Source: Spirochaetota bacterium
Lineage (GTDB): Bacteria; Spirochaetota; Brachyspiria; Brachyspirales; JACRPF01
Assembly: GCA_038043445.1 (NCBI GenBank)
Contig: JBBTBY010000071.1
Span: 24,315 to 60,567 of the forward strand
Direction of reading: 5' to 3'
Length of the DNA stretch: 36,253 nucleotides
Shown here: positions 1 through 9,037 of the stretch, piece after piece
Layout of the letters: the number at the start of each line of letters is the position of its first letter
Position numbering within the stretch: the first letter of the stretch is position 1
Made by a program: the position numbers and the translations under genes
The notes under the pieces: model-generated
Told to the model about the DNA's origin: nothing
Seen by the model: the letters and a program-made list of their open reading frames with translations, nothing else
Databases searched by the model: none

Positions 1-790
1 AAGCACAGCCGACGACAAGGAGTTCGGATGATGTAGCCTGCATGCGGGTAGACCCCGCAATAGCCATGGGCCCGGTGGCGATGCTCATCGAACGTACACG
101 CGGATCATCGATGACAGCACGCGATCGCTCGACGAGCTTTACGAGCATGTCGGATGGGTTGTTGAAAACAAAATGCGCCTTCGCTCCGCGATCGACGGCC
201 TCATGGATCGTTCCGATGACCGACGATGTTTCACCGCCCTCAGAAATAGCGACGAGCATATCGCCTTTGCCAAGACCCGTTCCACGCACCTGCTCGCGGC
301 CGAATTCCTGATAGTCCTCGAAGAACTCGACGCTTCGTATCAATGCATAATCGCCGCCGGTCATGATGCTCAGCACACGGTTCTCGGCATCGGGGAATTG
401 CGATGCGATCAACGATTGGGATGTTTTCAGTGCTTTCCAGAGCCGCCGCCATGATGCTTCAAGGAGTATCGCAAGACGACCGGTCGCGCCGCAGCCGGAG
501 AAGCAGATCCTGCCGCCATGTGAAAGTGTATCGAACATATCATCGCAAAGGCGTGCGTATGTATCGCTGTTAAAAACACGGCCGGCCATTGCAGGGATGT
601 CATCGTCGACCGACTGGAGCATGCGTATGCCCGCAGCGGAATCCCGAGCTATCGTCTGTGAGAAGCTGCAGGTTTTGGGATGCGGCTGTTCGGTGATGAG
701 CAAGCCCAGGTGAAACTGCGTTTCCCTTTCGAGGAATGTCCGCGCTTCATCAAGTGCCGATCGCCGTTCTGATATAGTTGTATCGCCCAA
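1..790 (-). CDS. MurQ/GKRP-like SIS-domain protein (3' end beyond window)
   Basis: Sugar-phosphate isomerase (SIS) family protein related to N-acetylmuramic acid 6-phosphate etherase (MurQ) and glucokinase regulatory protein (GKRP). From a TTG start, 263 residues are visible and the C-terminus lies outside the window. The N-terminal LITEQPHPKT (31-40) matches the MurQ opening. The SIS phosphosugar loop is SGCGATGRLA (98-107), closer to the GKRP wording than to MurQ. A second SIS segment has SEGGETSS (183-190), and GPMAIAGSTRMQA (240-252) matches the GS(S/T)RMKA motif of the family. The TTG is chosen because GAGGAG lies 7 bases upstream. The gene is divergent from an AraC regulator, which may control it. 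Etherase activity versus a purely sugar-phosphate-sensing role cannot be decided. The SIS family is certain; the subfamily is inferred. Confidence 0.8.
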   Translation of the reverse strand, partial: MGDTTISERRSALDEARTFLERETQFHLGLLITEQPHPKTCSFSQTIARDSAAGIRMLQSVDDDIPAMAGRVFNSDTYARLCDDMFDTLSHGGRICFSGCGATGRLAILLEASWRRLWKALKTSQSLIASQFPDAENRVLSIMTGGDYALIRSVEFFEDYQEFGREQVRGTGLGKGDMLVAISEGGETSSVIGTIHEAVDRGAKAHFVFNNPSDMLVKLVERSRAVIDDPRVRSMSIATGPMAIAGSTRMQATSSELLVVGCA

Positions 791-838
791 GTGAGTGCTC
801 CTCGAGAATGCACGGCCGATCACAGCCCACGCGCATGA

Positions 839-866
839 TTGCCATTCCCTGCTGATGTACTATAAT
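839..866 (+). promoter_or_regulatory. Putative promoter of the AraC-family gene
   Basis: A TTGCCA -35 (839-844) and a perfect TATAAT -10 (861-866) are separated by 16 bp, in the 132-bp gap between the divergent SIS gene and the AraC regulator. Prediction from the sequence only. Confidence 0.5.
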
Positions 867-896
867 CTATACATGATATTGCCGTGCGACTATCAT

Positions 897-916
897 AATC
901 CGTTCATGCTCGGATT
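897..916. promoter_or_regulatory. Inverted repeat at the AraC-gene start
   Basis: Perfect 6-bp arms AATCCG and CGGATT flank an 8-base spacer and sit directly before the ATG at 923. The position downstream of the predicted -10 suits an operator for autoregulation or a translation-blocking hairpin. Function is inferred. Confidence 0.35.
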
Positions 917-922
917 TTGAAA

Positions 923-1873
923 ATGAAGCAACCTGTCCCGGGCAACATCACCATACTGAGCGTGCATAATCCGAACGAGGAGCGCGCACTAGGCCCTGCA
1001 CCAACTCCATCACGAGAGCGTAATTTTAGGCGGATATACACCGACAGGCTGTTCGTACCGCATATCGTATCGATCGGACAGGGGAAGCGTACAGATGCGG
1101 CGCTTACGATACGCCATCAGATACACCCCGGGGCCATAGAGCTCTACTATATCGCGAACGGTGTGTTCGATATCAGGATCGGCGACACGGCGCATATCGT
1201 CAAAGGCGGCGATATCATATCAGTTCCGCCGGATACCTGGCATGAGGGCGGCGTGCTCCCGCTGCAGAAACCCCATTTCTACTGGTGCATCATCCGCATC
1301 CCGAAAAAAGGCGAGCGCTTTCTTGGGCTTTCCCGCACAGAAACACATCGCCTGTTCTCAGCACTCACGGCATCACGCGTCCGCCCGCTTGCCATCGGCA
1401 ATGGATCGAAGTCGATGTTCGATGCAATGCTTGCTTCACTTATCGGCCGCGACCCCTTATGCGGCGCCATCGTATCGCGGCATGTGCTTGCGATGCTCCT
1501 CGATACTATCGCATGTGGAAAGGTGAAACCCTCCCGCGATGATATGCGCACGGCTCTGCGCATCGATCTCATACGCCGCTATGTGCTTCATCACATGAAC
1601 GAATTGATATCCGCAGAGGCGTTGAGCGAGACATCCGGCCTTTCACCGGCAACGCTCCGGCGTGAATTCAAGAAAAGCACGGGTATGCCGCTCCACGACT
1701 ACATCATCCGTGAAAAGATACGGAAAGCGGAATACGCTCTCAGAAACGGTACGTCAGCGGTGACCGATATCGCGTACGATCTCGGGTTCTCAAGCCCGGC
1801 GCATTTCAGCACCGTGTTCAGGAAATGGACAGGGATCACACCACAGGCATTTCGCGAACGCATCAAGCGATAG
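923..1873 (+). CDS. AraC-family regulator with N-terminal cupin sensor
   Basis: Transcription factor of about 316 residues. The N-terminal half contains an AraC-type cupin fold, seen from HPGAIELYYI through the GGDIISVPPDTWHEGG turn (roughly residues 67-113), which would bind a sugar-like ligand. The last 100 residues form the two-helix-turn-helix AraC DNA-binding domain, with LSETSGLSPATLRREFKKSTG in the first helix pair and ITDIAYDLGF-type wording (VTDIAYDLGFSSPAHFSTVF) in the second. The ATG at 923 is preferred over an in-frame TTG at 917 because a GGA lies at suitable spacing before the ATG. It is divergent from the SIS-domain gene and convergent with the secreted glycosidase-like gene, so either could be a target. 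The effector is unknown. Confidence 0.9.
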   Translation: MKQPVPGNITILSVHNPNEERALGPAPTPSRERNFRRIYTDRLFVPHIVSIGQGKRTDAALTIRHQIHPGAIELYYIANGVFDIRIGDTAHIVKGGDIISVPPDTWHEGGVLPLQKPHFYWCIIRIPKKGERFLGLSRTETHRLFSALTASRVRPLAIGNGSKSMFDAMLASLIGRDPLCGAIVSRHVLAMLLDTIACGKVKPSRDDMRTALRIDLIRRYVLHHMNELISAEALSETSGLSPATLRREFKKSTGMPLHDYIIREKIRKAEYALRNGTSAVTDIAYDLGFSSPAHFSTVFRKWTGITPQAFRERIKR

Positions 1874-1895
1874 CCTGATCGTGAACGGGTATCGA

Positions 1896-4013
1896 TTATC
1901 GTGACGGCAGACGGTACACGTGCCGCTGGTATCCGAGGAAGCCGTCCTTGAGCACGGCTCCGCTCATCGCAATGCTGCGTCCTTCGAACATGACTTCCGC
2001 CTTTCCCATTATTCCCTGAGACAGCGTGAATACAGCGGGAACATTGCTTGGCAGCGTGTTCACGGCGATTATATACGTATCTCCCGAATATTTTTTCACG
2101 ACAAAATCGATATCCTTCGATGATACGTTCACGTTCGGCGCATCATCGAGCGAATAGAGCACCGGTGTGAGCGTGCGGACCTCTCGTGCAAGATGCTGCA
2201 TGGCGTTCCAGAGTTCAGCAGTGAGAGGTTTCTGTGCGAACCATTTTATCCCGCGTACGCCGTTGATGAGCGAGCAATAGGTCATGCATTCGGCTTCTGG
2301 CCCCGTCGGCTCGCGGGATTTGAAATACGCATACCCGCTCCCCTGCAGCCATATCCAGCTCGGCTTGCCGGCGCGCGACGCTGAAAATTCCATGGTGCGG
2401 GAAAGCCCGGCCATTATTGCCGGCATGTATTCAGGTATCGGGTATTGGTCCATACTGGCGATATCGCCGAGCTTGTTTTCCTCATACAGCGTATAGTTAA
2501 GATATGTTGGGTGCATGGGGTCGACGGTGCGGGCCATATCGTAAAGTCCCTGTATCTCGGATGTTATGACCGCGGGCTCATCGTACACATACCATGCCAA
2601 TACGGCAGGATGGTCCTTCAACTGTGTGATATGCTCGCGCATGGCAGTTGCAGAAACATTCCTGTGGAACCAGACTATCGCCATAAGGCCGTTGTTTTTC
2701 GCTGCATCAAGCAATGATCGATGTGCATCGACCGTTACCCTGCTCGTGGCACACCAGGTTATCGCATTGCATCCGGCACGTGCCGTATCGCGTATCATCT
2801 CCGGCGTGGGGACGCTCTCCCATCCGGTCGCGAAGGGAATGAACGGCTTTCCGTTCACAAGCACACGTCTATGTTCATCGATCGATACTGTTGTCGCAAC
2901 AGACAGCGGCTGAACAGAAAAAATTTCGGGAGATGTCATACGCGGTAATGGACGTACTACTGCCGCGGGCGATGCATCGATGCGTGCGGGCTTCCAATCA
3001 GTGACCGTGTTGCCCTGTTCAAGTTTCACGTCATCGATCCAGAGCGTGCCGTTCGCTGATGGGATAATGGTGCACATCCGCGCGCGCGGCTTTTTTTCAG
3101 CGCCGATGAACGTGTACCGCTGCCACGTTTTCCCGACCGATACCGGCCTGCCGCCGATGCCGTCTATCGACATTGTCACCGGATATGCGTCGCGATCGCT
3201 TTTCAGCCACGCGGAAAAAGTATAATCTCTGTCGGCATCGAGTATTACCCGCGTCGAATAGAGCCGCAACCCTGCAGTGTTCGTATCACCGACTATCCGC
3301 ATTGCTCGGCTTCCGGAATGGACTTCGTCCGTTACCGTGCCCCATCGAGCCCTCCATGCAGGGGTGTCTGCAACCCATGCCGGCGCACCCAGGCCCCAAT
3401 GACCGGGGCCCCAGCTGTCGGGAAAATTCTCAATGACCGCGGCCTCAAACCCGCTGTTCGCGAGCAGATTCTCCCCCGGCTCCGATGCGATGAGTTCCAC
3501 AGAAGCGATGTATAATGAAAAATCGCCGGTTTCTGACTGGAAGGGCGAGAGGCGTATACCGTCTATTGCATTCCATCCGTCGCAATTGCCTTCGGTGCCA
3601 TTGAACCATGTGCGCGGTATCGATACGGTATTCCATCCGTCGTTGAGCAGATATATCGCGGCAAAGTTGAGATAATAACCCTTGCCGCTTTTCAGGTAGA
3701 CACTGAATTGAGATATCTTCTTATGATCGGATACCTTTAAGCGAAAAACGATCTGCGAAACGCCGGTAAGATCGGCCTTGAGCGGTCTGTCCCACGCCGC
3801 GCGTATGGTGTTCGTCGCGAAGGTACACGGAAACCGAAGGCAGTCGACGCCGTCAATGTTCGCGGCGATCGGCGCAAGAGCACCCGGACTACCCAGCGTC
3901 CAGCCCTGCGCTTCCACTATCGGTGAAAATGCATTCGCAGGAAAAAGCGTCGATGTCATAAGGCAAAATGCATACGCTATGCTCAATGTACGCGGTCCAA
4001 GATGCAGTTTCAC
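1896..4013 (-). CDS. Secreted carbohydrate-binding, glycoside-hydrolase-like protein
   Basis: A 705-residue secreted protein. A signal peptide (about 1-28, ending near ANAFS) is followed by two beta-rich regions that look like carbohydrate-binding modules. The first spans about 33-175. The second, about 180-345, opens with LLANSGFE and ends with WIDDVKLEQG, the pattern of CBM4/9-like domains. From about 370 there is a TIM-barrel glycosidase-like domain: VLVNGKPFIPFATGW, then WYVYDEP with candidate acid/base Glu479, and the strand KPSWIWLQGSG. A second catalytic Glu could not be assigned, so activity and family (clan GH-A-like) are uncertain. The start is GTG with GAGGAGG six to seven bases upstream. 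It lies 152 bp downstream of the GH5 gene on the same strand and probably acts on the same polysaccharide in the periplasm or outside the cell. Confidence 0.75.
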   Translation of the reverse strand: MKLHLGPRTLSIAYAFCLMTSTLFPANAFSPIVEAQGWTLGSPGALAPIAANIDGVDCLRFPCTFATNTIRAAWDRPLKADLTGVSQIVFRLKVSDHKKISQFSVYLKSGKGYYLNFAAIYLLNDGWNTVSIPRTWFNGTEGNCDGWNAIDGIRLSPFQSETGDFSLYIASVELIASEPGENLLANSGFEAAVIENFPDSWGPGHWGLGAPAWVADTPAWRARWGTVTDEVHSGSRAMRIVGDTNTAGLRLYSTRVILDADRDYTFSAWLKSDRDAYPVTMSIDGIGGRPVSVGKTWQRYTFIGAEKKPRARMCTIIPSANGTLWIDDVKLEQGNTVTDWKPARIDASPAAVVRPLPRMTSPEIFSVQPLSVATTVSIDEHRRVLVNGKPFIPFATGWESVPTPEMIRDTARAGCNAITWCATSRVTVDAHRSLLDAAKNNGLMAIVWFHRNVSATAMREHITQLKDHPAVLAWYVYDEPAVITSEIQGLYDMARTVDPMHPTYLNYTLYEENKLGDIASMDQYPIPEYMPAIMAGLSRTMEFSASRAGKPSWIWLQGSGYAYFKSREPTGPEAECMTYCSLINGVRGIKWFAQKPLTAELWNAMQHLAREVRTLTPVLYSLDDAPNVNVSSKDIDFVVKKYSGDTYIIAVNTLPSNVPAVFTLSQGIMGKAEVMFEGRSIAMSGAVLKDGFLGYQRHVYRLPSR

Positions 4014-4165
4014 GATCGCCTCCTCAATGTGTAAACGTAACAGAACGCTCTGTGTGAATTGATAGTGTATAGTATATACGGAATTTGAATATGGAGTATC
4101 GATGTTTTTCGATATGGTTTGCCGTATTTTATATCGTCTTTGTCAGCACGGAGGGGATGATGCGA

Positions 4166-5668
4166 TCAGCGGGTGTTCTTCGCCAATCCCCGCTTCACCA
4201 CTTTCGCACGCTCGGTCTCATTCGTTGTCGGCGCAGGCACAGGGGACTTCTGGTCCCAGAACGCATCATCATGCTCAAAGCTCCACCCCGGCCATTCGCG
4301 GAACGCATGATAGCTCCACGACCAGCCGTTCTTTTCGAACACATCGATGATATCGGTGAGATACCGCACGGCATCCTCTTTCGGCGCCCACTTGATAACG
4401 CTGAATTCCCCGAAGTATATCGGCACGCGGTATTTTTTCTGGAAGGCCGCGGTCGTTGCCAGCTCCTGTTCCATCACACTTTTATCATACACGCGTCCGT
4501 TCACTTCGGACGGATAGCGGACGTTGATCTTTTTCATCACTTCTGCAAGATCGGTATTTGCGATGTTCCCCACGCCTTGATGCGTGAACTCATGCGGTGA
4601 ATAGAAGTGCGCGCCGTAGATGACATGCGTGTCGGGAAGCGGTTTTAATCCGTCGAATCCCGATGAAAGGCCGCCCGGTCCCGTTTCATAGACGACCCAT
4701 ACGTCCTTATCGATAGCGCGTATCGCTTTTATTCCTGCGATGGCCACTGTCCGCCACTGCCGCGGAGGATACGGCATTTGTCCCCAATCGAGTGCTTCGT
4801 TATAGAGATCATACGCCCATATGCTTTCTCGGTAGGGCAGAAGACGTTGCGCGACCATTTCCCATATCCGGCAGAAATTCTTTTCGATATCAGGATGGTC
4901 CCAGAATTCACTGCTGCTGTTGTTCACCTTCCCATCCATGATGATGCCGCCAAGCACTGGAACGACCTTTATTCCTTGTTCATGCGCGCATTTTACCTGC
5001 GCTTCAAGATGGTCGAGCATGTCCGGCATTGCATCCCATATCCCGGCTGTTTTTTTCTTCAAATAGTACGCTTTGGGGCCGAAGAAAACGCGTACAACGT
5101 TCGCGCCGGTCGCACGCAAAGCTGCATACGTTTCCCGGTTCGTCGAACTTCCGGTGGTGCATCCGCGGACTATCGCCGGGCTCGGGCGTTCTTTTTCGAG
5201 CACGGCGGCATCGGGGATGTCGGTATCAGGAAGTACCGGCGCCTGTTCGATCTTTATCCATTGTATCTCGCCCTTGGTCTCCCCTGCGGCCCCGAAACTT
5301 ATCACGAGGATATAGTTACCGCCGTCAGTTTCGAATTGTCGCCAGTCGGTGCGCCATTCGTCGCGGGTAAGATTGAGGTTGACAAGCGCTTTTTCTTTCG
5401 CGTCCCACGTACGCCTGAGCTGGAGTACCGTCGTTCCGCGAGCGCGGCCGGATATCGTGTAATTCCCTTTCTCAAGCCTTACGGAGCGATACATCTTCGC
5501 GTCCCAGCCGCTGCCGGTATACCGCAGGGATCCTTCCGATGTTTCGATGCTTGCCTGCTTTGTTTTTCCCCAGCCGTCGGCACCCTTTTCGCCGGAAAAG
5601 TCGAACGATGCGACGGTCTGTGCGTAAGCCGCTGCCGATAGGATAGCCATAATGATGCTCCATTTCAT
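4166..5668 (-). CDS. Secreted GH5-family endoglycanase-like enzyme
   Basis: A 500-residue secreted glycoside hydrolase. A short signal peptide (1-16, ending AAAYA before Gln17) is followed by a beta-sandwich region (about 18-142) that resembles a carbohydrate-binding module. The catalytic barrel runs from about 165. AYDLYNEAL carries the predicted acid/base Glu291 and PIYFGEFSV the predicted nucleophile Glu421, the arrangement of GH5 cellulases and mannanases. The aromatic run SWSYHAFREWPGWSFEHDD (450-468) would line the substrate cleft. The ATG at 5668 has GGAGG eight bases upstream. A longer in-frame extension to 5758 would hide the signal peptide and is rejected. The XylR-like regulator gene ends 46 bp upstream on the same strand. 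Exact substrate (glucan, mannan or other) cannot be read from sequence. Confidence 0.88.
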   Translation of the reverse strand: MKWSIIMAILSAAAYAQTVASFDFSGEKGADGWGKTKQASIETSEGSLRYTGSGWDAKMYRSVRLEKGNYTISGRARGTTVLQLRRTWDAKEKALVNLNLTRDEWRTDWRQFETDGGNYILVISFGAAGETKGEIQWIKIEQAPVLPDTDIPDAAVLEKERPSPAIVRGCTTGSSTNRETYAALRATGANVVRVFFGPKAYYLKKKTAGIWDAMPDMLDHLEAQVKCAHEQGIKVVPVLGGIIMDGKVNNSSSEFWDHPDIEKNFCRIWEMVAQRLLPYRESIWAYDLYNEALDWGQMPYPPRQWRTVAIAGIKAIRAIDKDVWVVYETGPGGLSSGFDGLKPLPDTHVIYGAHFYSPHEFTHQGVGNIANTDLAEVMKKINVRYPSEVNGRVYDKSVMEQELATTAAFQKKYRVPIYFGEFSVIKWAPKEDAVRYLTDIIDVFEKNGWSWSYHAFREWPGWSFEHDDAFWDQKSPVPAPTTNETERAKVVKRGLAKNTR

Positions 5669-5714
5669 GTTCATTACCTCCGTGATAATATAACAGATCG
5701 ACTGGCGATAGGCT

Positions 5715-6986
5715 CTAACTATTGTGATGTTCCTTCGATGCAACTTTTGTGCGTTCACGCATCCGGTATTCGCCCGGCGTGCAGCCGTACGATCGTCGGA
5801 AAAATTTCATGAAATTCGTATGATTATTGAAACCCGTATTCATTGCTATCGAGGTAATGCCTTCATCCGAACCGGCAAGCGATCGTGCCGCTGAAGCAAT
5901 GCGCACGTCGTTCACGTAGGCGACAAAACTTTTCCCGAACACGTGAGAGAAGCGTCGTGAGAACTGTGTGCGGGAGATACCGATCGTTGAAGGAAGCGAA
6001 CGAATCATTTCGGGATAGGGATGCCACTCGCGTATGCGTGCCTCGACAAAGTGTTTGAACGCATCGCCGCTCTCGCCGCCGAGGGAATTCTTAAGCGATG
6101 AACGGCGTATGATGAGCGCAGGTTCGATGAGCGCAGTCCCGGTCCCGCCGTTGCCGCGTATCTGCGCAAAAAGCATGCGCGCAGCCGTACGTCCGATGGA
6201 AATGCCGTCATGGCGTATCGTCGTAAGCGCGACCGGCAGGGGACGTTCCGGCATGTCGTTGAAGCCGGCAACAGCGATGTCCCGCGGTATTGACAGCCCG
6301 CTGCGGTCGGCATGCTTGATGAAGCGTGATGCGAAAAAATCCGATTCGAAAACAACAGCATCGACAGGGCGAGCGCGAATATCGTCGAGAAGCGCCTCGG
6401 CCGCACGATCGGGGGCATACGGTCCGTGCTTTTCATAGAGATGACGGTAATTGACCGTCCTTCCCGCGGCGTTTTTCGGGAGGGAGTTCAGGAACGCCTG
6501 CTTTCGTATCGCCGCATATGATTCTCTGTCAAGCCCGGCATAGACGAACGATCGATGTCCTTCTTCGGCACAATGCGACATCACCTTCCGTATCGCGAGC
6601 GCGTCATCAGTACCGACGAATGCGCGCGGTTCCTTTCGCGGCATGGACATGACCGCCACCGACGGCAGTCGTTCGGATACGGCGTTCCATAGTGTCTGCG
6701 CGGCATTGCCCGCCGGGATCGCAGCGATGATGCCGTCATACATCCGGTGCATCCTCGATACAATGCGTCGGTCGAACATGTCGCGATCGATAAAATCGAT
6801 AACGGTCCCTTCACTCACCGCTATATCCTGTATGCCGGATATCGTCTTTATCCAGTATTCGGCGGCGAGCGAATTCGCCCACGAGGCGAACATGTTGATG
6901 ACGGCGATACGGTCCCGCAGCGGCCTATCCCGCTTTGCACTCTGTTTGTTCATCACGCGCATGACCGGATTATAGTTTCGATCCAT
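5715..6986 (-). CDS. XylR-like regulator: LacI-type sensor plus AraC DNA-binding domain
   Basis: About 423 residues with the domain order of E. coli XylR. An N-terminal periplasmic-binding-protein-like sensor without its own helix-turn-helix covers about 20-290 (FVGTDDALAIRKVMSHCAEEGHRS, then VAGFNDMPERPLPVALTTIR typical of LacI/GalR sensors). A C-terminal AraC domain follows (about 310-415: ISRTQFSRRFSHVFGKSF, then ITSIAMNTGFNNHTNFMKFF). Such regulators bind a sugar and activate catabolic genes. The next gene downstream is the GH5 enzyme, so it probably senses a product of that enzyme. A GTG at 6995 is an alternative start; neither has a clear Shine-Dalgarno. It begins 26-35 bases after azlD and could be partly co-transcribed with it. 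Confidence 0.9.
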   Translation of the reverse strand: MDRNYNPVMRVMNKQSAKRDRPLRDRIAVINMFASWANSLAAEYWIKTISGIQDIAVSEGTVIDFIDRDMFDRRIVSRMHRMYDGIIAAIPAGNAAQTLWNAVSERLPSVAVMSMPRKEPRAFVGTDDALAIRKVMSHCAEEGHRSFVYAGLDRESYAAIRKQAFLNSLPKNAAGRTVNYRHLYEKHGPYAPDRAAEALLDDIRARPVDAVVFESDFFASRFIKHADRSGLSIPRDIAVAGFNDMPERPLPVALTTIRHDGISIGRTAARMLFAQIRGNGGTGTALIEPALIIRRSSLKNSLGGESGDAFKHFVEARIREWHPYPEMIRSLPSTIGISRTQFSRRFSHVFGKSFVAYVNDVRIASAARSLAGSDEGITSIAMNTGFNNHTNFMKFFRRSYGCTPGEYRMRERTKVASKEHHNS

Positions 6987-7020
6987 CGTTAACACAATAT
7001 GGGGACATGTGCGAACGCTG

Positions 7021-7350
7021 TTATGCGGTGCGGAATATCAGATGAAGCAGTACAAGGTAGACCGCCGTTCCCCCGACAATGCTCACGAAGGCGTTGCGAA
7101 GGAGCAGATGTACACCTGCGACGACAGTGAGCGCGAGTATTTCCGGCGCGCCGTACGGGAACAGGGCCCAGCGAACATCCTTCAGACAGTATATGACGAG
7201 GATGGTGAGCACGAGCGGGGGTATCACTGTTTCAAGATAGACGAGCAGCGTTGGCATTTTACCCGAGCGGAATATAAGGAACGGTGCAAGCCGTGTCGCG
7301 AACACGATGACGGCTGTTCCGGCGATAAGCATGATGATATCGATGCTCAT
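7021..7350 (-). CDS. azlD: AzlD-family branched-chain amino acid exporter subunit
   Basis: A 109-residue, four-helix membrane protein of the AzlD (LIV-E small subunit) family. Hydrophobic segments are seen at about 3-22, 38-60, 66-85 and 88-107, with the family phrase ATRLAPFLIFR at 17-27. It pairs with AzlC to export branched-chain amino acids or related compounds. The ATG overlaps the azlC stop by four bases (ATGA), showing translational coupling. Confidence 0.9.
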   Translation of the reverse strand: MSIDIIMLIAGTAVIVFATRLAPFLIFRSGKMPTLLVYLETVIPPLVLTILVIYCLKDVRWALFPYGAPEILALTVVAGVHLLLRNAFVSIVGGTAVYLVLLHLIFRTA

Positions 7351-8048
7351 GTGTTGCGCGGCCTCAGCACGAGAAGTATGATCACGCCGGCGACGATCGC
7401 CGCCAGGAGCATATATGCGTGCGGAATGAACAGAAGCGAGAGTATCCCGGAAACGGCAGCGACGATGAACGGTGTCAATCGGCGCACCGCCTTCCATTGT
7501 TCGATCACGAGTACGGTGAAAAGCGCCGCAAGTGCAAAATCAAGTCCGGCAAGTTCTACATGAACGGCAGCACCGATGAGCGCACCGACAGCAGACCCGA
7601 TGATCCAGTAGAGATGATCGAAGATCGATATGAAGAAAAAATATCGCTTGCGGATGGACTCATTCGGCAGAGCGCTTGCGGCAAGGGCATACGTTTCATC
7701 GGTGAGGGCAAATATCAGGTACGGCTTCAGCATGCCCGTGCCGCCGTATTTCCTCAGAAGAGATAGGCCGAAGAAGGCATGCCGCAGATTGAGCAGGAGC
7801 ATGGTAAAGAGCGCCATGGGGAGCGGGGTGCCCGCAGCGATGAATGACAGCATGAGGAATTGCGTCGCGCCGGAAAATACGAACACGCTCATGATAAGCG
7901 CCGCGTACCAGACAAGCCCTGCTTTTACGAGGAGAAATCCGAACGTCATCCCGACGGGGATATAGCCGAACATGACAGGGAGCGTATCAATGAACGCTCG
8001 TGAGATCGGGTGCGGTCCCGTTTTTATTGCTGATCGTGTTCGCTGCAT
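7347..8048 (-). CDS. azlC: AzlC-family branched-chain amino acid exporter
   Basis: About 233 residues with several transmembrane helices. The family motif region IPVGMTFGFLLVKAGL lies near residue 30, and VFSGATQFLMLSF and LLNLRHAFFGLSL follow, all standard for AzlC. It is the large subunit of an AzlCD exporter; substrates in other bacteria include branched-chain amino acids and analogues such as azaleucine. The ATG at 8048 lies four bases after the stop of the DUF1295 gene, and the 3' end overlaps azlD by four bases, so the three genes form one operon. Confidence 0.92.
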   Translation of the reverse strand: MQRTRSAIKTGPHPISRAFIDTLPVMFGYIPVGMTFGFLLVKAGLVWYAALIMSVFVFSGATQFLMLSFIAAGTPLPMALFTMLLLNLRHAFFGLSLLRKYGGTGMLKPYLIFALTDETYALAASALPNESIRKRYFFFISIFDHLYWIIGSAVGALIGAAVHVELAGLDFALAALFTVLVIEQWKAVRRLTPFIVAAVSGILSLLFIPHAYMLLAAIVAGVIILLVLRPRNT

Positions 8049-8052
8049 CAAT

Positions 8053-8916
8053 TCAGCGACGCGGCAGCGGCACGAGCGGCGACAGCTTCATTCGCCGTGC
8101 ATACCCCGGGCGTTTCGCCATATGACGGTCTATCATCGGAACGCTGATAAAGACGAACAGAAGCGTCATCGCAACGGGGCCGACACTGGTCCACCAATAT
8201 TCCGGGAAACGAGCGAGCGAGAAAAGCCACAGCCCCCACCAGAACAGCACTTCGCCGAAATAGTTCGGATGACGTGCATATCTCCAGAGCCCGTGTTCGC
8301 AGAGCGCGCCTTTTTTACCCGTGCGTATCGATCGCGAAAGCACTTCATCGGAAACCGCTTCGATCACGACGGCAGCGATGGCAACGAACGCACCGAGGAT
8401 ATCGAACACGCCGAACGGGGCAGATGACGCGAATGCCGCGAAGAGCGAAAGACACCCGGCAAATACGATGAGCGTGGGAAAACCATGAATGCCGAGGAGG
8501 CTCACCAGCCAATACCATCGCCCGGAGCTTTGCCGGAAATCGGCGTACCGCCAATCCTCGTGTGATAATCCCTTCCATCTCCGTATCCAATTCCCGGTAA
8601 GCCTGAGCCCCCAGATCGACACTATACCGGCGATAAGGATAATACGCCAGAGCGGCGCATCAAGAACAAGGGCAAAATACAGTGCGATCGGTATCGGGAT
8701 AATGCTCCAGTACGGGTCGTATACGCTCGAGTTGTCGGAAAAGACCGAAAAGAGGAACACAACAAGCATGGCAGCGCAGTCGGCAATGAGAACGGCAAGT
8801 AGCGGATGCAAACCGTGAAGTACAGGAGAAATAAGTACGATAAGCACGCCAGCGCACATATATGCGGCAAAACAGTATGCGAGGCCGAACGCTTTGGTCA
8901 CTACGATGTTTTTCAT
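8053..8916 (-). CDS. DUF1295 / steroid 5-alpha-reductase-like membrane protein
   Basis: A 287-residue polytopic membrane protein. The C-terminal third has the ICMT/DUF1295 signature YARHPNYFGEVLFWWGLW followed by a hydrophobic helix and the terminal PGYARRMKLSPLVP. Earlier WSIIPIP and GNWIRRWKGLSHEDWRYAD match the family. Relatives are NADPH-dependent reductases or methyltransferases acting on lipids, but bacterial DUF1295 substrates are mostly unknown. The start is uncertain: the ATG at 8916 gives the usual family length but has a weak ribosome site, and an upstream extension would run into the ara promoter. It is the first gene of the azlC-azlD operon; a functional link with amino acid export is not obvious. 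Confidence 0.8.
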   Translation of the reverse strand: MKNIVVTKAFGLAYCFAAYMCAGVLIVLISPVLHGLHPLLAVLIADCAAMLVVFLFSVFSDNSSVYDPYWSIIPIPIALYFALVLDAPLWRIILIAGIVSIWGLRLTGNWIRRWKGLSHEDWRYADFRQSSGRWYWLVSLLGIHGFPTLIVFAGCLSLFAAFASSAPFGVFDILGAFVAIAAVVIEAVSDEVLSRSIRTGKKGALCEHGLWRYARHPNYFGEVLFWWGLWLFSLARFPEYWWTSVGPVAMTLLFVFISVPMIDRHMAKRPGYARRMKLSPLVPLPRR

Positions 8917-8974
8917 GCCCCGGATTATAGCAAGAGCAGGAGAAACAGCAAGCAGACCCCGCATGCATACCTGC

Positions 8975-9003
8975 TTGACAATACATGCGTATGCGCATAT
9001 ATT
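8975..9003 (+). promoter_or_regulatory. Strong sigma-70-type promoter of the arabinose operon
   Basis: A perfect TTGACA (8975-8980) and TATATT (8998-9003) are separated by exactly 17 bp, 35 bp before the LacI-type regulator gene. Inside the spacer, ATGCG and CGCAT arms (8985-8998) form a small palindrome that could be an operator half of the downstream inverted repeat. Confidence 0.75.
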
Positions 9004-9023
9004 ATGCGTGTACGTTAACGCAT
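9004..9023. promoter_or_regulatory. Putative operator for the LacI-type regulator
   Basis: Inverted repeat with arms ATGCGT and ACGCAT around an 8-base spacer, directly after the -10 box. A second palindrome with the same ATGCG/CGCAT arms overlaps the promoter spacer. Repeated half-sites at this position point to autorepression of the operon. Binding is inferred. Confidence 0.5.
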
Positions 9024-9037
9024 TATTTGAGTGAAAA

